Below, in pieces: positions 8,342-16,033 of a stretch of DNA of 64,000 nt. A program made the translations under genes and the position numbers. This DNA is from Solirubrobacter sp963837485 (GTDB taxonomy: Bacteria > Actinomycetota > Thermoleophilia > Solirubrobacterales > Solirubrobacteraceae). Below the pieces are notes generated by a model. It worked only from the letters and a program-made list of their open reading frames with translations. It was not told the DNA's origin and did no database searches. The stretch is taken from the NCBI GenBank assembly GCA_963837485.1, contig CAWINP010000018.1, positions 264,433-328,432 on the forward strand, given 5' to 3'. Each line of letters opens with the position of its first letter. Position 1 is the stretch's first letter.

Positions 8342-9010
8342 CTACACCTCTTGCGTGGGCTCGTCGTCCTCGGCGAGCACCTTGTAGAGCTTGCGCCGGG
8401 CCTCGGCGAGGATCTCGCGCGCCTTCTCGGCGTGGCCGGAGCCCGCGACCTGCATGACCGCCGCGGCGACCTGGGCCATGACCTGGCGCAGGTCGGCGAC
8501 GCCCTCGTCGATGCCGCCGGTGACGGCGCCGAACGGGTCGCCGAGCTCGGCGGCGTGGCTCTCCACATACGCCGCGCCCTCGTCGGTGAGCGTGTACGTG
8601 CGCCGGCTGTCCTGCTCGGTCGCGCGCACCAGGCCCTCGTCCTCGAGCTGCTGCAGCGAGGGGTAGACCGAGCCGGGGCTCGGCTTCCAGTAGCCGTCGG
8701 TGCGCCGCTCGATCTCCTGAATCAGCTGGTAGCCGTTCTGCGGGTTCTCGGCGAGCAGGAGCAGCAGGGCGGCGCGCACGTCGCCGCGCCGCGCCCGTCC
8801 GCCGCCGCGCGGGCCCCAGGGGCCGCCGCGGCCGCCCTGGCCGAACACGAACTCCTTGAAGAAGCGAGGGTCGAAGCCGGGGCCGCCCCCGTGACGTCCT
8901 TGCATAAGCGCGATCCAGCCTTCCAGGCCCCGGGGGCCGCAGTGTTGATGGTGGTGGTGGTGGTGGCGACGACGGGGCGCGCCCCACTCGGCAGCGTGTG
9001 CTGCGTCCAT
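8342..9010 (-). CDS. PadR-family transcriptional regulator with His-rich N-terminal extension
   Basis: 222 aa. The PadR winged helix is at residues ~75-150 (ALLLLLAENPQNGYQLIQEI, SPGSVYPSLQQLEDEGLV, RRTYTLTDEG), followed by the helical dimerisation tail. Ahead of it lies an unusual ~70-residue extension with the run RRRHHHHHHQHC and many Gly/Arg. PadR proteins usually repress their own gene and a divergent one. Here the divergent gene is an ABC1-family kinase, with palindromic sequence in the 88-bp gap. The His6-Q-H-C stretch may bind metal (inference). Confidence 0.9.
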   Translation of the reverse strand: MDAAHAAEWGAPRRRHHHHHHQHCGPRGLEGWIALMQGRHGGGPGFDPRFFKEFVFGQGGRGGPWGPRGGGRARRGDVRAALLLLLAENPQNGYQLIQEIERRTDGYWKPSPGSVYPSLQQLEDEGLVRATEQDSRRTYTLTDEGAAYVESHAAELGDPFGAVTGGIDEGVADLRQVMAQVAAAVMQVAGSGHAEKAREILAEARRKLYKVLAEDDEPTQEV

Positions 9011-9050
9011 AGGTTCGTCTCCTGGTTTTCGATACGTTCCGACTGTTCAA

Positions 9051-9066
9051 CGATATATCGCGATAG
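9051..9066. promoter_or_regulatory. Overlapping palindromes in PadR/ABC1 divergent promoter
   Basis: CGATATATCG (9051-9060) overlaps TATCGCGATA (9056-9065). Both are perfect palindromes in an AT-rich island between the divergent PadR and ABC1-kinase genes. ATAT/CGAT half-sites are typical of PadR operators, so this is the likely autoregulatory site. Confidence 0.55.
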
Positions 9067-9098
9067 TCTTTCTTGTCAAGTGTCCCTAGGATCGAGAT

Positions 9099-10490
9099 GT
9101 GGCCGACACCCCTCCCACCTCGCGAATCGCCCGCACGCGCCGCTTCGGCGGCCTGGTGGCCGGGCAGGGCCTGCGCTGGGCGGGAACGCAGGCGGTGAAC
9201 GTCCTGCGCTCCGACGAGAAGGCCGACGAGGCCACCGGCGAGCGCGCGGGCGCGATCGCTCGCGAGCTCGTCAAGCAGCTCGGGCAGATGCGCGGCGCGG
9301 CGATGAAGGTCGGCCAGGTGCTCTCCACCGTCGACTTCACAGCGCTGCCGGAGGACGACCGCGACGAGTTCAAGGCGACGCTCGCGGCGCTGCGCGACGA
9401 CGTCCCGCCGCTTCCGTTCAAGCGCGTGGAGAAGCTGCTGCGCGAGGAGATCGGGATGCCGTTGGAGGAGGCGTTCCGCGACTTCGAGCACGAGGCGTTC
9501 GCGGCGGCGTCGATCGGCCAGGTGCACCGCGCGGTGACCGCCGACGGGCGCCGCGTCGCCGTCAAGGTCCAGTACCCGGGCATCGCCGAGGCGGTGGAGA
9601 CCGACCTGCGCAACCTCCAGATGCTGCTGCCGCTCGTGAAGCGCTTGGCGCCGGGGCTCGACGTCAAGGCGCTCGCCACCGAGCTGCGCGAGCGCATCGG
9701 CGAGGAGCTCGACTACGAGATCGAGGCGCAGAACCACCGCGCGATGGCGCGCGCCTGGCGCGACCATCCCTTCGTGTTCGTCCCGCCGGTCGACACGAAG
9801 CTGTCGGCCCGCCGTGTGCTCGTGACCGAGCTGATCGAGGGCCACCGCTTCGAGGCGGTCAAGGCGATGGACGAGGCGACGCGCGACCGCGTCGGCGAGA
9901 TCGTGTTCCGCTTCTTCTTCGGCACGCTCACGCACCTGCGCCGTGCCGCCGGCGACCCGCACCCGGGCAACTACCTGCTGCTCGGCGACGGACGGGTCGG
10001 CTTCCTCGACTTCGGGCTGATGCGACTGGTCGACGCGGACTACCTGGAATGCGAGCGCGCGCTCGCTCGCGCGGTGGTCGCCGGAGACGCGGACGAGGTC
10101 CACGCGCGGTTGGCGGCGCTCGGATATCTCCCCGACCCGGCGTCGTTCGAGCCGGAGGCGCTGCTGGCCCAGCTGCGGGTGGCCGGCGAGTGGTACTTCG
10201 AGCCCGGCTTCCGCCGGCTGACGCCGCGCTACGTGGCCGGCCTGCTCGAGCGCGGCGGCTCGCCGCGCTCAGCGTTCTTCGACCAGATGCGGCGGCAGAC
10301 GATCCCGCCGCAGGCGCTGTTGATCCGCCGGATGGAGGGCCTGGTGTTCTCGACGCTCGGCGAGCTGCGCGCCGGTGCCGACTGGTACGCGCTGGCCGAC
10401 GAGCTGTGGAGCGGCTCGCCGCCCTCCACGCCGCTGGGCGAGCTGGACGCGGCGTTCTGGGGCGAGACCGGCCGCCCGCTCGCCGCATAG
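9099..10490 (+). CDS. ABC1/UbiB/AarF-type atypical protein kinase
   Basis: 463 aa of the ADCK/UbiB family. Its hallmark motifs are in order: the N-terminal KxGQ helix (AAMKVGQVLST), the Ala-rich loop AAASIGQVHRA, the lysine VAVKVQYPG, DPHPGNYLL and the DFG-like DFGLMR. Members act in ubiquinone or isoprenoid-lipid homeostasis, probably as ATPases on lipid intermediates. GTG at 9099 is the start; the ATG two bases earlier is out of frame. Divergent from PadR and probably controlled by it. No ubiquinone genes are adjacent. Confidence 0.92.
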   Translation: MADTPPTSRIARTRRFGGLVAGQGLRWAGTQAVNVLRSDEKADEATGERAGAIARELVKQLGQMRGAAMKVGQVLSTVDFTALPEDDRDEFKATLAALRDDVPPLPFKRVEKLLREEIGMPLEEAFRDFEHEAFAAASIGQVHRAVTADGRRVAVKVQYPGIAEAVETDLRNLQMLLPLVKRLAPGLDVKALATELRERIGEELDYEIEAQNHRAMARAWRDHPFVFVPPVDTKLSARRVLVTELIEGHRFEAVKAMDEATRDRVGEIVFRFFFGTLTHLRRAAGDPHPGNYLLLGDGRVGFLDFGLMRLVDADYLECERALARAVVAGDADEVHARLAALGYLPDPASFEPEALLAQLRVAGEWYFEPGFRRLTPRYVAGLLERGGSPRSAFFDQMRRQTIPPQALLIRRMEGLVFSTLGELRAGADWYALADELWSGSPPSTPLGELDAAFWGETGRPLAA

Positions 10491-10568
10491 GCGACCTTTT
10501 GTCAGGCCCGTGGGCCGGCGGCACGCCGCGGCGGGAGCGCTTGCGTTGACGCGCGGTATGTGAAATTC

Positions 10569-10583
10569 TGAGAGAATCTCTCA
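10569..10583. promoter_or_regulatory. TetR-type operator upstream of MFS pump
   Basis: TGAGAGAATCTCTCA is a perfect 15-bp inverted repeat (7-bp arms, 1-bp centre) 18 bp before the transporter ATG. The next gene but one encodes a TetR regulator in the same operon, so this is its probable autoregulatory operator. Confidence 0.7.
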
Positions 10584-10601
10584 ACTTCGAGGTTCTGCCA
10601 G

Positions 10602-12098
10602 ATGACAGATCAACGCAGATGGTGGGCGCTCGGCGCCCTGAACCTTGCCGTCCTGGCCGTCTCTCTGGACGGCACGGTCCTGAGCGTCGCGCTCCCTACG
10701 CTCGCGCACGCGCTCCACGCCACCGAGTCCAACTTGCAGTGGTTCTCCTCCGGCTACCTGCTCGTGCTTGCGGCGGCGATGCTCCCGGCCGGGGTACTCG
10801 GTGACCGCTACGGGCGCAAGAAGGTGCTGCTCGGCTCGATAGCGCTGTTCGGCGCCGGCTCGGCGCTGTGCGCGGCGGCACCCTCCAGCGGCGCATTCAT
10901 CGCCGCCCGCGCGCTGCTCGGCGTCGCCGGCGCGGGCGTGATCGTGATGGCGCTCTCGGCGCTGACCGTGCTGTTCAGCGAGGAGGAACGGCCTAAGGCG
11001 GTCGGCGTGTGGGCGGCCGCGAACTTCGTCGCGCTGCCGCTGGGGCCGATCCTCGGCGGTTGGCTGCTGAGCGAGTTCTGGTGGGGCTGGGTGTTCCTCA
11101 TCAACGTCCCGGTCGCCCTGATCGGGCTGCTTGCCGCCTGGCGGCTGGTACCTGAGTCGCGCCCCGCGCGCCGGCCAGGCTTCGACGGGATCGGGCTGGC
11201 GGCCTCAGTGGCCGGGCTGCTCGCGCTGACCTACGGCGTGATCGAGGCGGGCGAGCACGGCTGGGGCGATGCCGGCGCCGTGGTGCCGATCGCCGCCGGC
11301 GTCGCGCTCCTCGCCGCCTTCGTCGCCTGGGAGCGGCGGCTGGGCGCGCGCCCCGGCGGCGAGCCGCTGATCGACCCGGAGCTGTTTCGCTCGCACTCGT
11401 ATACGTGGGGCGTGATCCTCGTCACCGTGGCGATCCTGGCGATGATCGGCGTGCTGTTCACGATGCCGCAGTACTTCCAGGGCGTCCGCGGCACCGACGC
11501 GATGGGCTCAGGCGTGCGCCTGCTGCCGCTGATCGGCGGGCTCGTGCTCGGCGCGCTGCCGGCCAATCGGCTGGCGGCCGGCATCGGCGCGAAGGCGACG
11601 GTGGCGCTCGGCTTCCTGATCCTCGCCGGCGGGCTCTTGCTCGGCGCCACCACCGACCTCCGGTCCGGAGAGGGGTTCGTGGCCGCCTGGATGGCCGTGG
11701 TCGGCCTCGGGATGGGGCTGACGATGGCCACGGCGACCTCGGCCGCGCTGTCGGAGCTGCCGGAGGAGCGCAGCGGCGTCGGCTCGGCCGTGCTGCAGGC
11801 GTGCAACAAGACCGGCGGGCCGCTCGGAACTGCCATCCTTGGCAGCGTGGTCAGCTCGGCCTACCTCGCGCGGCTCGACGTCCGCGGGGTGCCGGCCGCC
11901 GCGCGCGAGAGCGTGTTCGGCGGCGTCGCGGCCGCCCAGCAGGCGCACTCGAGCGCGCTGCTGGTGGCGGTGCGCGGCGCGTTCGTACACGGGATGGACT
12001 TGGCGCTGCTGGTGTCGGCGGCGATCGCCGTGGCCGGCGCGCTCGCCACCCTCGCGTTCCTGCAGACCCGGAGGGCAGGGGTTGCCGTCGCGCAGTGA
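10602..12098 (+). CDS. MFS drug efflux transporter, DHA2 (14-TM) family
   Basis: 498 aa integral membrane proton-drug antiporter. The first helices hold the DHA2 signature SLDGTVLSVALPTLAHAL; motif A is LGDRYGRKKVL and motif C-like glycines are in LLGVAGAGVIVMA. The hydrophobic pattern gives about 14 helices. The ATG at 10602 follows a palindromic operator. A TetR regulator starts 4 bp after the stop, the usual self-regulated pump-repressor arrangement. Substrate unknown. Confidence 0.93.
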   Translation: MTDQRRWWALGALNLAVLAVSLDGTVLSVALPTLAHALHATESNLQWFSSGYLLVLAAAMLPAGVLGDRYGRKKVLLGSIALFGAGSALCAAAPSSGAFIAARALLGVAGAGVIVMALSALTVLFSEEERPKAVGVWAAANFVALPLGPILGGWLLSEFWWGWVFLINVPVALIGLLAAWRLVPESRPARRPGFDGIGLAASVAGLLALTYGVIEAGEHGWGDAGAVVPIAAGVALLAAFVAWERRLGARPGGEPLIDPELFRSHSYTWGVILVTVAILAMIGVLFTMPQYFQGVRGTDAMGSGVRLLPLIGGLVLGALPANRLAAGIGAKATVALGFLILAGGLLLGATTDLRSGEGFVAAWMAVVGLGMGLTMATATSAALSELPEERSGVGSAVLQACNKTGGPLGTAILGSVVSSAYLARLDVRGVPAAARESVFGGVAAAQQAHSSALLVAVRGAFVHGMDLALLVSAAIAVAGALATLAFLQTRRAGVAVAQ

Positions 12099-12102
12099 GC
12101 CG

Positions 12103-12678
12103 ATGGGTCTGCGCGAGCGCAAGAAGGCGCGCACGCGCGAGTCGATCCGCGAGCACGCGTTCCGGCTCTTCCGCGAGCAGGGCTACGGGGCGACCACCGT
12201 GGAGCAGATCGCGGAGGCGGCGGAGGTCTCCCCCAGCACGTTCTTCCGCTATTTCCCGAACAAGGAGGACGTCGCCCTCACCGACGACCTCGACCCGCTG
12301 CTGCTGGAGTCGTTCCGCGCTCAACCGCCCGAGCTCGGCCAGCTCGCCGCGATCCGGGCGGCGATCCGCGAGGTGCTCGCCGAGACGCCGCCGGAGATCC
12401 TCGCGCGCGACCGCGAGCGCCAGGCCGTGATCCTCGCGACACCGGAGCTGCGCGCGCGGACGCTCGACGCGGCGGTCGCGATGGTGCGGATGCTGGCGGC
12501 GGTGATCGCCGAACGTGCCGACCGGCCGCCCGACGACCTCGCCGTGCTCGCGCTCGCCGGCGCCGTGATCGGCGCCGGCATCGCCGCGTTCGCCGCGTCG
12601 GTGGACGACCCGGACGCGGACCTCATGCAACTCGTCGACGGCGCGATCGGCGCGCTCGAGACAGGCGTGAATCTGTAG
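12103..12678 (+). CDS. TetR-family repressor of the MFS pump
   Basis: 191 aa. The N-terminal HTH is complete: RERKKARTRESIREHAFRLF, then GATTVEQIAEAAEVSPSTFFRYFPNKEDV. The C-terminal ligand domain is of the MftR-like type. ATG at 12103 follows the pump stop by 4 bp. It probably binds TGAGAGAATCTCTCA upstream of the pump and is relieved by a pump substrate. Confidence 0.93.
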   Translation: MGLRERKKARTRESIREHAFRLFREQGYGATTVEQIAEAAEVSPSTFFRYFPNKEDVALTDDLDPLLLESFRAQPPELGQLAAIRAAIREVLAETPPEILARDRERQAVILATPELRARTLDAAVAMVRMLAAVIAERADRPPDDLAVLALAGAVIGAGIAAFAASVDDPDADLMQLVDGAIGALETGVNL

Positions 12679-12796
12679 CGCGGCTGAGCGGCGCGCGCCG
12701 CATAGACGCAGCGCGCTTTGGGTAGCCCGAGGTTCAACTCAACGGTGCGCGCCGCCCCAGGCGCCGCCTCACACAACTCGCAACCCAGGAGGAGAT

Positions 12797-13348
12797 GTGA
12801 TCTGGGTACTGGTGATCGTGGTCGCCGTGCTGCTGTGCGCGGTGATCTGGCTCGCCCTGCGCCAGCGGCGCACGGCGCAGCTGCGCGAGGGCTTCGGCCC
12901 GGAGTACGACCGTACGCTCGAGGAGCGCGGCGACCAGCGCGCCGCCGAGGCCGAGCTGCGCGAGCGCGTCCAGCGCCGCCGCGGCTATGACATCCGCGAG
13001 CTCGAGCCGCAGGCGCGCGACCGCTACGCCGCGCGCTGGCGCGAGACGCAGGCGCGCTTCGTCGACCAGCCGGCGTCAACGCTGACTGACGCAGACGCGC
13101 TGGTGAACGAGGTCATGCGCGAGCGCGGCTATCCGGTGGACGACTTCGAGCAGCAGGCGGCCGACGTCTCGGTCGACCACCCCAGCGTCGTCGAGCACTA
13201 CCGCGAGGCGCATGCCGTGCGGGCGAGCGACGAGACGAGCACCGAGCAGTTGCGCGAGGCGTTTGTGCACTACCGCGCGCTGTTCGCCGAGCTGCTCGGA
13301 GAGCAGAAGGAAGCGACGCGATCCGAGAGGGTCGAGGAGGTCAGGTGA
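12797..13348 (+). CDS. Membrane-anchored protein of unknown function, paralogue of next gene
   Basis: 183 aa starting at GTG 12797 after a strong AGGAGG. One N-terminal membrane helix (IWVLVIVVAVLLCAVIWLAL) is followed by a charged helical cytosolic region. Residues ~75-110 (YAARWRETQARFVDQPAS, ADALVNEVM) match a segment of the downstream protein. The product looks like a membrane tether with a helical protein-interaction domain. The family occurs in actinobacteria without assigned function. Confidence 0.8.
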   Translation: MIWVLVIVVAVLLCAVIWLALRQRRTAQLREGFGPEYDRTLEERGDQRAAEAELRERVQRRRGYDIRELEPQARDRYAARWRETQARFVDQPASTLTDADALVNEVMRERGYPVDDFEQQAADVSVDHPSVVEHYREAHAVRASDETSTEQLREAFVHYRALFAELLGEQKEATRSERVEEVR

Positions 13349-13349
13349 C

Positions 13350-13724
13350 ATGGAAGCCAGGCAGACACTCGGTACGCGCGACCTCGCGGGCGGCGTCGAG
13401 CGCGACGACGACCCGTCGGTGGCGCCGGATGACCGGATCGCCGAGCGCGAGGACGCCCCGGAGCTGTTCGAGCGCGCGGACAGCAGCGGCTACCAGAGCC
13501 GCTGGGAGACGATCCAGACCAACTTCGTAGACGACCCGCGGCGCACGGTCGAGGAGGCCGACGAGCTGGTCGCCGAGGTGATGCGCAAGCTCGCCGAGAG
13601 CTTCGCCGCCGAGCGCGAGCGGCTCGAGCAGCAATGGGGCCGCGGCGAGGACGTCTCGACCGAGGACCTGCGCGTCGCGCTGCAGCGCTACCGCAGCTTC
13701 TTCCAGCGCCTGCTGGCGGCCTGA
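13350..13724 (+). CDS. Small soluble helical protein, paralogue of upstream gene
   Basis: 124 aa, ATG at 13350 one base after the previous stop. Acidic N terminus, then YQSRWETIQTNFVDDPRR and ADELVAEVM, the same motif as in the membrane-anchored neighbour, then a helix (FAAERERLEQQW) and LRVALQRYRSFFQRLL. The neighbour ends with a matching LREAFVHYRALFAELL. Both proteins share the whole C-terminal two-motif domain, so this looks like a tandem duplication, one copy tethered and one free. Function unknown. Confidence 0.8.
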   Translation: MEARQTLGTRDLAGGVERDDDPSVAPDDRIAEREDAPELFERADSSGYQSRWETIQTNFVDDPRRTVEEADELVAEVMRKLAESFAAERERLEQQWGRGEDVSTEDLRVALQRYRSFFQRLLAA

Positions 13725-14208
13725 CGGTCTAGTGCGCCATCCGCGTGCTGTGAACGCTTGTCGACGAGCAGCACGCGGACGGCGGCGCCGCGCCTACGTC
13801 GCACCCGCGACGTTCGACGAATGGGCGCAACGGCTGAGGGATCGTTCGCTCGGCCGCGGGTCCTGTCCTCGTGGGACCCGGGTCGTCGCTGAACTGAGGC
13901 GCGTCCCGCCGGGACGCTTGCCGTCGAGGGTGCGGACTCACCCGCCGGGCGCCCTCGCATGCAGGGCGCGGACCGGCGTACAGGGCGCCGCGCTGTGCAG
14001 GGCGCCACCCGCTCTCCGGGCGCGATGTTGCTGACATTCAGCGCCGACCCCCAACGCCCACGAGGCCACCCACGGGTGAAACGGCTACCCCAGAGCTCCG
14101 GGGCCTGCCGCGTTTCAGGCGATAGCGATAGCGCGCCCGGCGGCAGGTCGGCCGTCATCGGCGTCGCTCAGATGCACGGAAAGGAGCGCGCGCCGGTCGA
14201 CGTGCGGC
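13725..14208. other. Intergenic, low-complexity repeats only
   Basis: No supported gene. Between 13940 and 14030 there are several near-copies of GCAGGGCGC/ACAGGGCGC/CCGGGCGC, giving a low-complexity GC patch. The DNA lies between a rightward operon and a leftward gene, so it is a convergent region. Confidence 0.5.
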
Positions 14209-14682
14209 TCACTGCGTGCCCTGAAGGGCCGCGTGGAGGCGGCGAAGGCTTTCGGCCGGCCAGAGCGTCTTCGAGTCGTAGTAGACCTCGAACGCCGGGG
14301 TGTCCGGGGGGATGTTCACCCACTTGACCTTCGATCGCGTGAAGATGTGCACGTCCGGCGCGATAGCGGTCGGATCGTCGAGCGTTCCGCCACGAACGAA
14401 GCGGACCTCGGGCGCGCCGTACTCGCTGAAGACGGCGACCTGACAGTGCGGGCAGCGGAAGATCCGCTGCGCGCTGCCGTCGTCGCGTGGCGCGTCGACC
14501 GGCTTCGGCGTTCCTGTGAGGACATCGAGACGGTGTGCCTCGATGAGCAGGTTGATGACGAACGCACTGCCGGTCTGGCGCTGACAGTTCAGGCAGTGGC
14601 AGCAATGAATGAACATCGGTGGGGACGCGAGCCGGTATCGCAGCGCGCCGCACGCGCACCCGCCCTCACGTTGAACACTCAT
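14209..14682 (-). CDS. GFA/CENP-V family zinc protein
   Basis: 157 aa. Zinc-binding Cys pairs: CACGALRYRL at the N terminus, CCHCLNCQRQTG (residues ~28-38) and FRCPHCQVAVFSEY (~80-90). This is the fold of glutathione-dependent formaldehyde-activating enzyme and its many relatives; true Gfa activity is not established for most of them. The ATG at 14682 places the first CxC right after the start, as in the family. Stands alone. Confidence 0.9.
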   Translation of the reverse strand: MSVQREGGCACGALRYRLASPPMFIHCCHCLNCQRQTGSAFVINLLIEAHRLDVLTGTPKPVDAPRDDGSAQRIFRCPHCQVAVFSEYGAPEVRFVRGGTLDDPTAIAPDVHIFTRSKVKWVNIPPDTPAFEVYYDSKTLWPAESLRRLHAALQGTQ

Positions 14683-15271
14683 GCAGAAGCATCCTAGGCC
14701 GCCGCGGTGGAGGGTTCGGCGGCGGTCGCCCTGGACGATCGCGAGCAGTCTCGCGGATTCGCCGCGCGCGACGTCGGCGCTATCGCACTGCACGAGTCGG
14801 AGCAGCGCGCCAAATCGATCCGACCCGCGGCGAGCGCTGCTGCTCCGAGGCAGAAGCGGTGGCGGACGGGGTCGGTCGCTGCGTCGCTTGAGAGGCGATG
14901 GCCCGCGCGTGTCGCTTTAGGACGGAAGCACAACGGAGAGTGCCGTAGCGAGTGGCGGCTCCCCGGAAGGGGCGGCGTCGGCTCGCGACTGCTCGGTGAC
15001 AGATGCAGGAGCGGCGCGAGCGCCGATTGCTCGCCGACAGACGCCCGGATTTCGTCCAGAGGGAGAGCCGTCGGCGCGCCGGAAGAGACCCGCGCATCCG
15101 TCGAAAGGCAGCAGTCTTGACCTGCGCGCCCGCTCGTCGTCCGGCGTGAGGACGCCCTCGCGCTCGCCGCCGCGGGGCGCGACACGCGCATCTCCGTACT
15201 GTTCGGGCGCGACTGGCTGCGCTACTTCATGCGCCGCCGCGCCGACGCCCAGACCAGAGAGCCCGAGAGCA
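14683..15271. other. Intergenic with mobile-repeat end and possible gene remnant
   Basis: No intact gene. 14911-14931 carries TTTAGGACGGAAGCAC, the terminal motif of the ~100-bp dispersed repeat found at 21640 and 45891. From about 15138 to 15240 the + strand reads EDALALAAAGRDTRIS and LFGRDWLRYFMRRR. This looks like the end of a real protein but has no start or recognisable family, so it may be a gene remnant. Confidence 0.4.
14911..14931. repeat. Short end-copy of dispersed repeat
   Basis: GTCGCTTTAGGACGGAAGCA matches the last ~20 bp of the repeat at 21640-21740. A further copy is at 36772-36796 (GTGCTCTAGGACGGGAGCGC). Confidence 0.5.
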
Positions 15272-15982
15272 ATGGCCGCCTACGACGAGGACCTCGCCTA
15301 CATCCACGACCAGGGCTACTCGCAAATCGCGGAGGGCGCGGCGGCGAGCGTCCTCGAGCTGCTGGCCCCGCGCGCGTCGATCGTCGAGCTCGGCTGCGGC
15401 AGCGGCGTCACGGCCCGCCGCCTCACCGACGCCGGCCACGATGTGCGCGGTATCGACCAGTCGGCAGCGCTGATCGCGCTCGCCCGCCGCCGGGCACCGC
15501 GGGCCGGCTTCCGCGTCGGCTCGTTCGTCAGCGAGCCGATCCCCGAGTGCGACGCCGTGCTGGCCATCGGCGAGGTCTTCAACTACCTGTTCGACGAGGG
15601 CAACACGCGCGCGGCGCTGCCGTCCCTGTTCGCGCGCATCCACGACGCGCTGCGCCCGGGCGGGCTACTGGTCTTCGACCTGGCCGCGCCCGGCGTCGTG
15701 CCCGGCGGCCGCAGCCGCACCTGGACGACCGGGCCCGACTGGGCCGTGCTCGTCGAGAACCACGAGGAGAGTGGTCTCCTCACTCGCCACATTACGAGCT
15801 TCCGCGAACGCGGCGCGGGCTACCGGCGCAGCGAGGAGGTCCACCGCCAGCGCCTGCACCGGCCGCGCGAGATCCTCGCGCTGCTGCGCGCCGCCGGTTT
15901 CCGTGCGCGCACCCGCCGGCGCTACGGCGAGGTCTCGCCGGGCCGCGGGCGCCACGTGTACGTGGCTCTCAAGCCGGGCTAA
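15272..15982 (+). CDS. Class I SAM-dependent methyltransferase
   Basis: 236 aa, ATG at 15272. Motif I is VELGCGSGVTARRL (SAM glycine loop), followed by GHDVRGIDQS (acidic residue binding the ribose), then DAVLAIGEVFNYL and LRPGGLLVFDLA. The family is UbiE/small-molecule-like; substrate unknown. It is followed 51 bp later by a LuxR regulator, with no clear functional link. Confidence 0.88.
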   Translation: MAAYDEDLAYIHDQGYSQIAEGAAASVLELLAPRASIVELGCGSGVTARRLTDAGHDVRGIDQSAALIALARRRAPRAGFRVGSFVSEPIPECDAVLAIGEVFNYLFDEGNTRAALPSLFARIHDALRPGGLLVFDLAAPGVVPGGRSRTWTTGPDWAVLVENHEESGLLTRHITSFRERGAGYRRSEEVHRQRLHRPREILALLRAAGFRARTRRRYGEVSPGRGRHVYVALKPG

Positions 15983-16033
15983 TGTCGGGCTAATGTCGCT
16001 CATGTCGCCGGTCGGGAGCCGTACGATGAGTGC

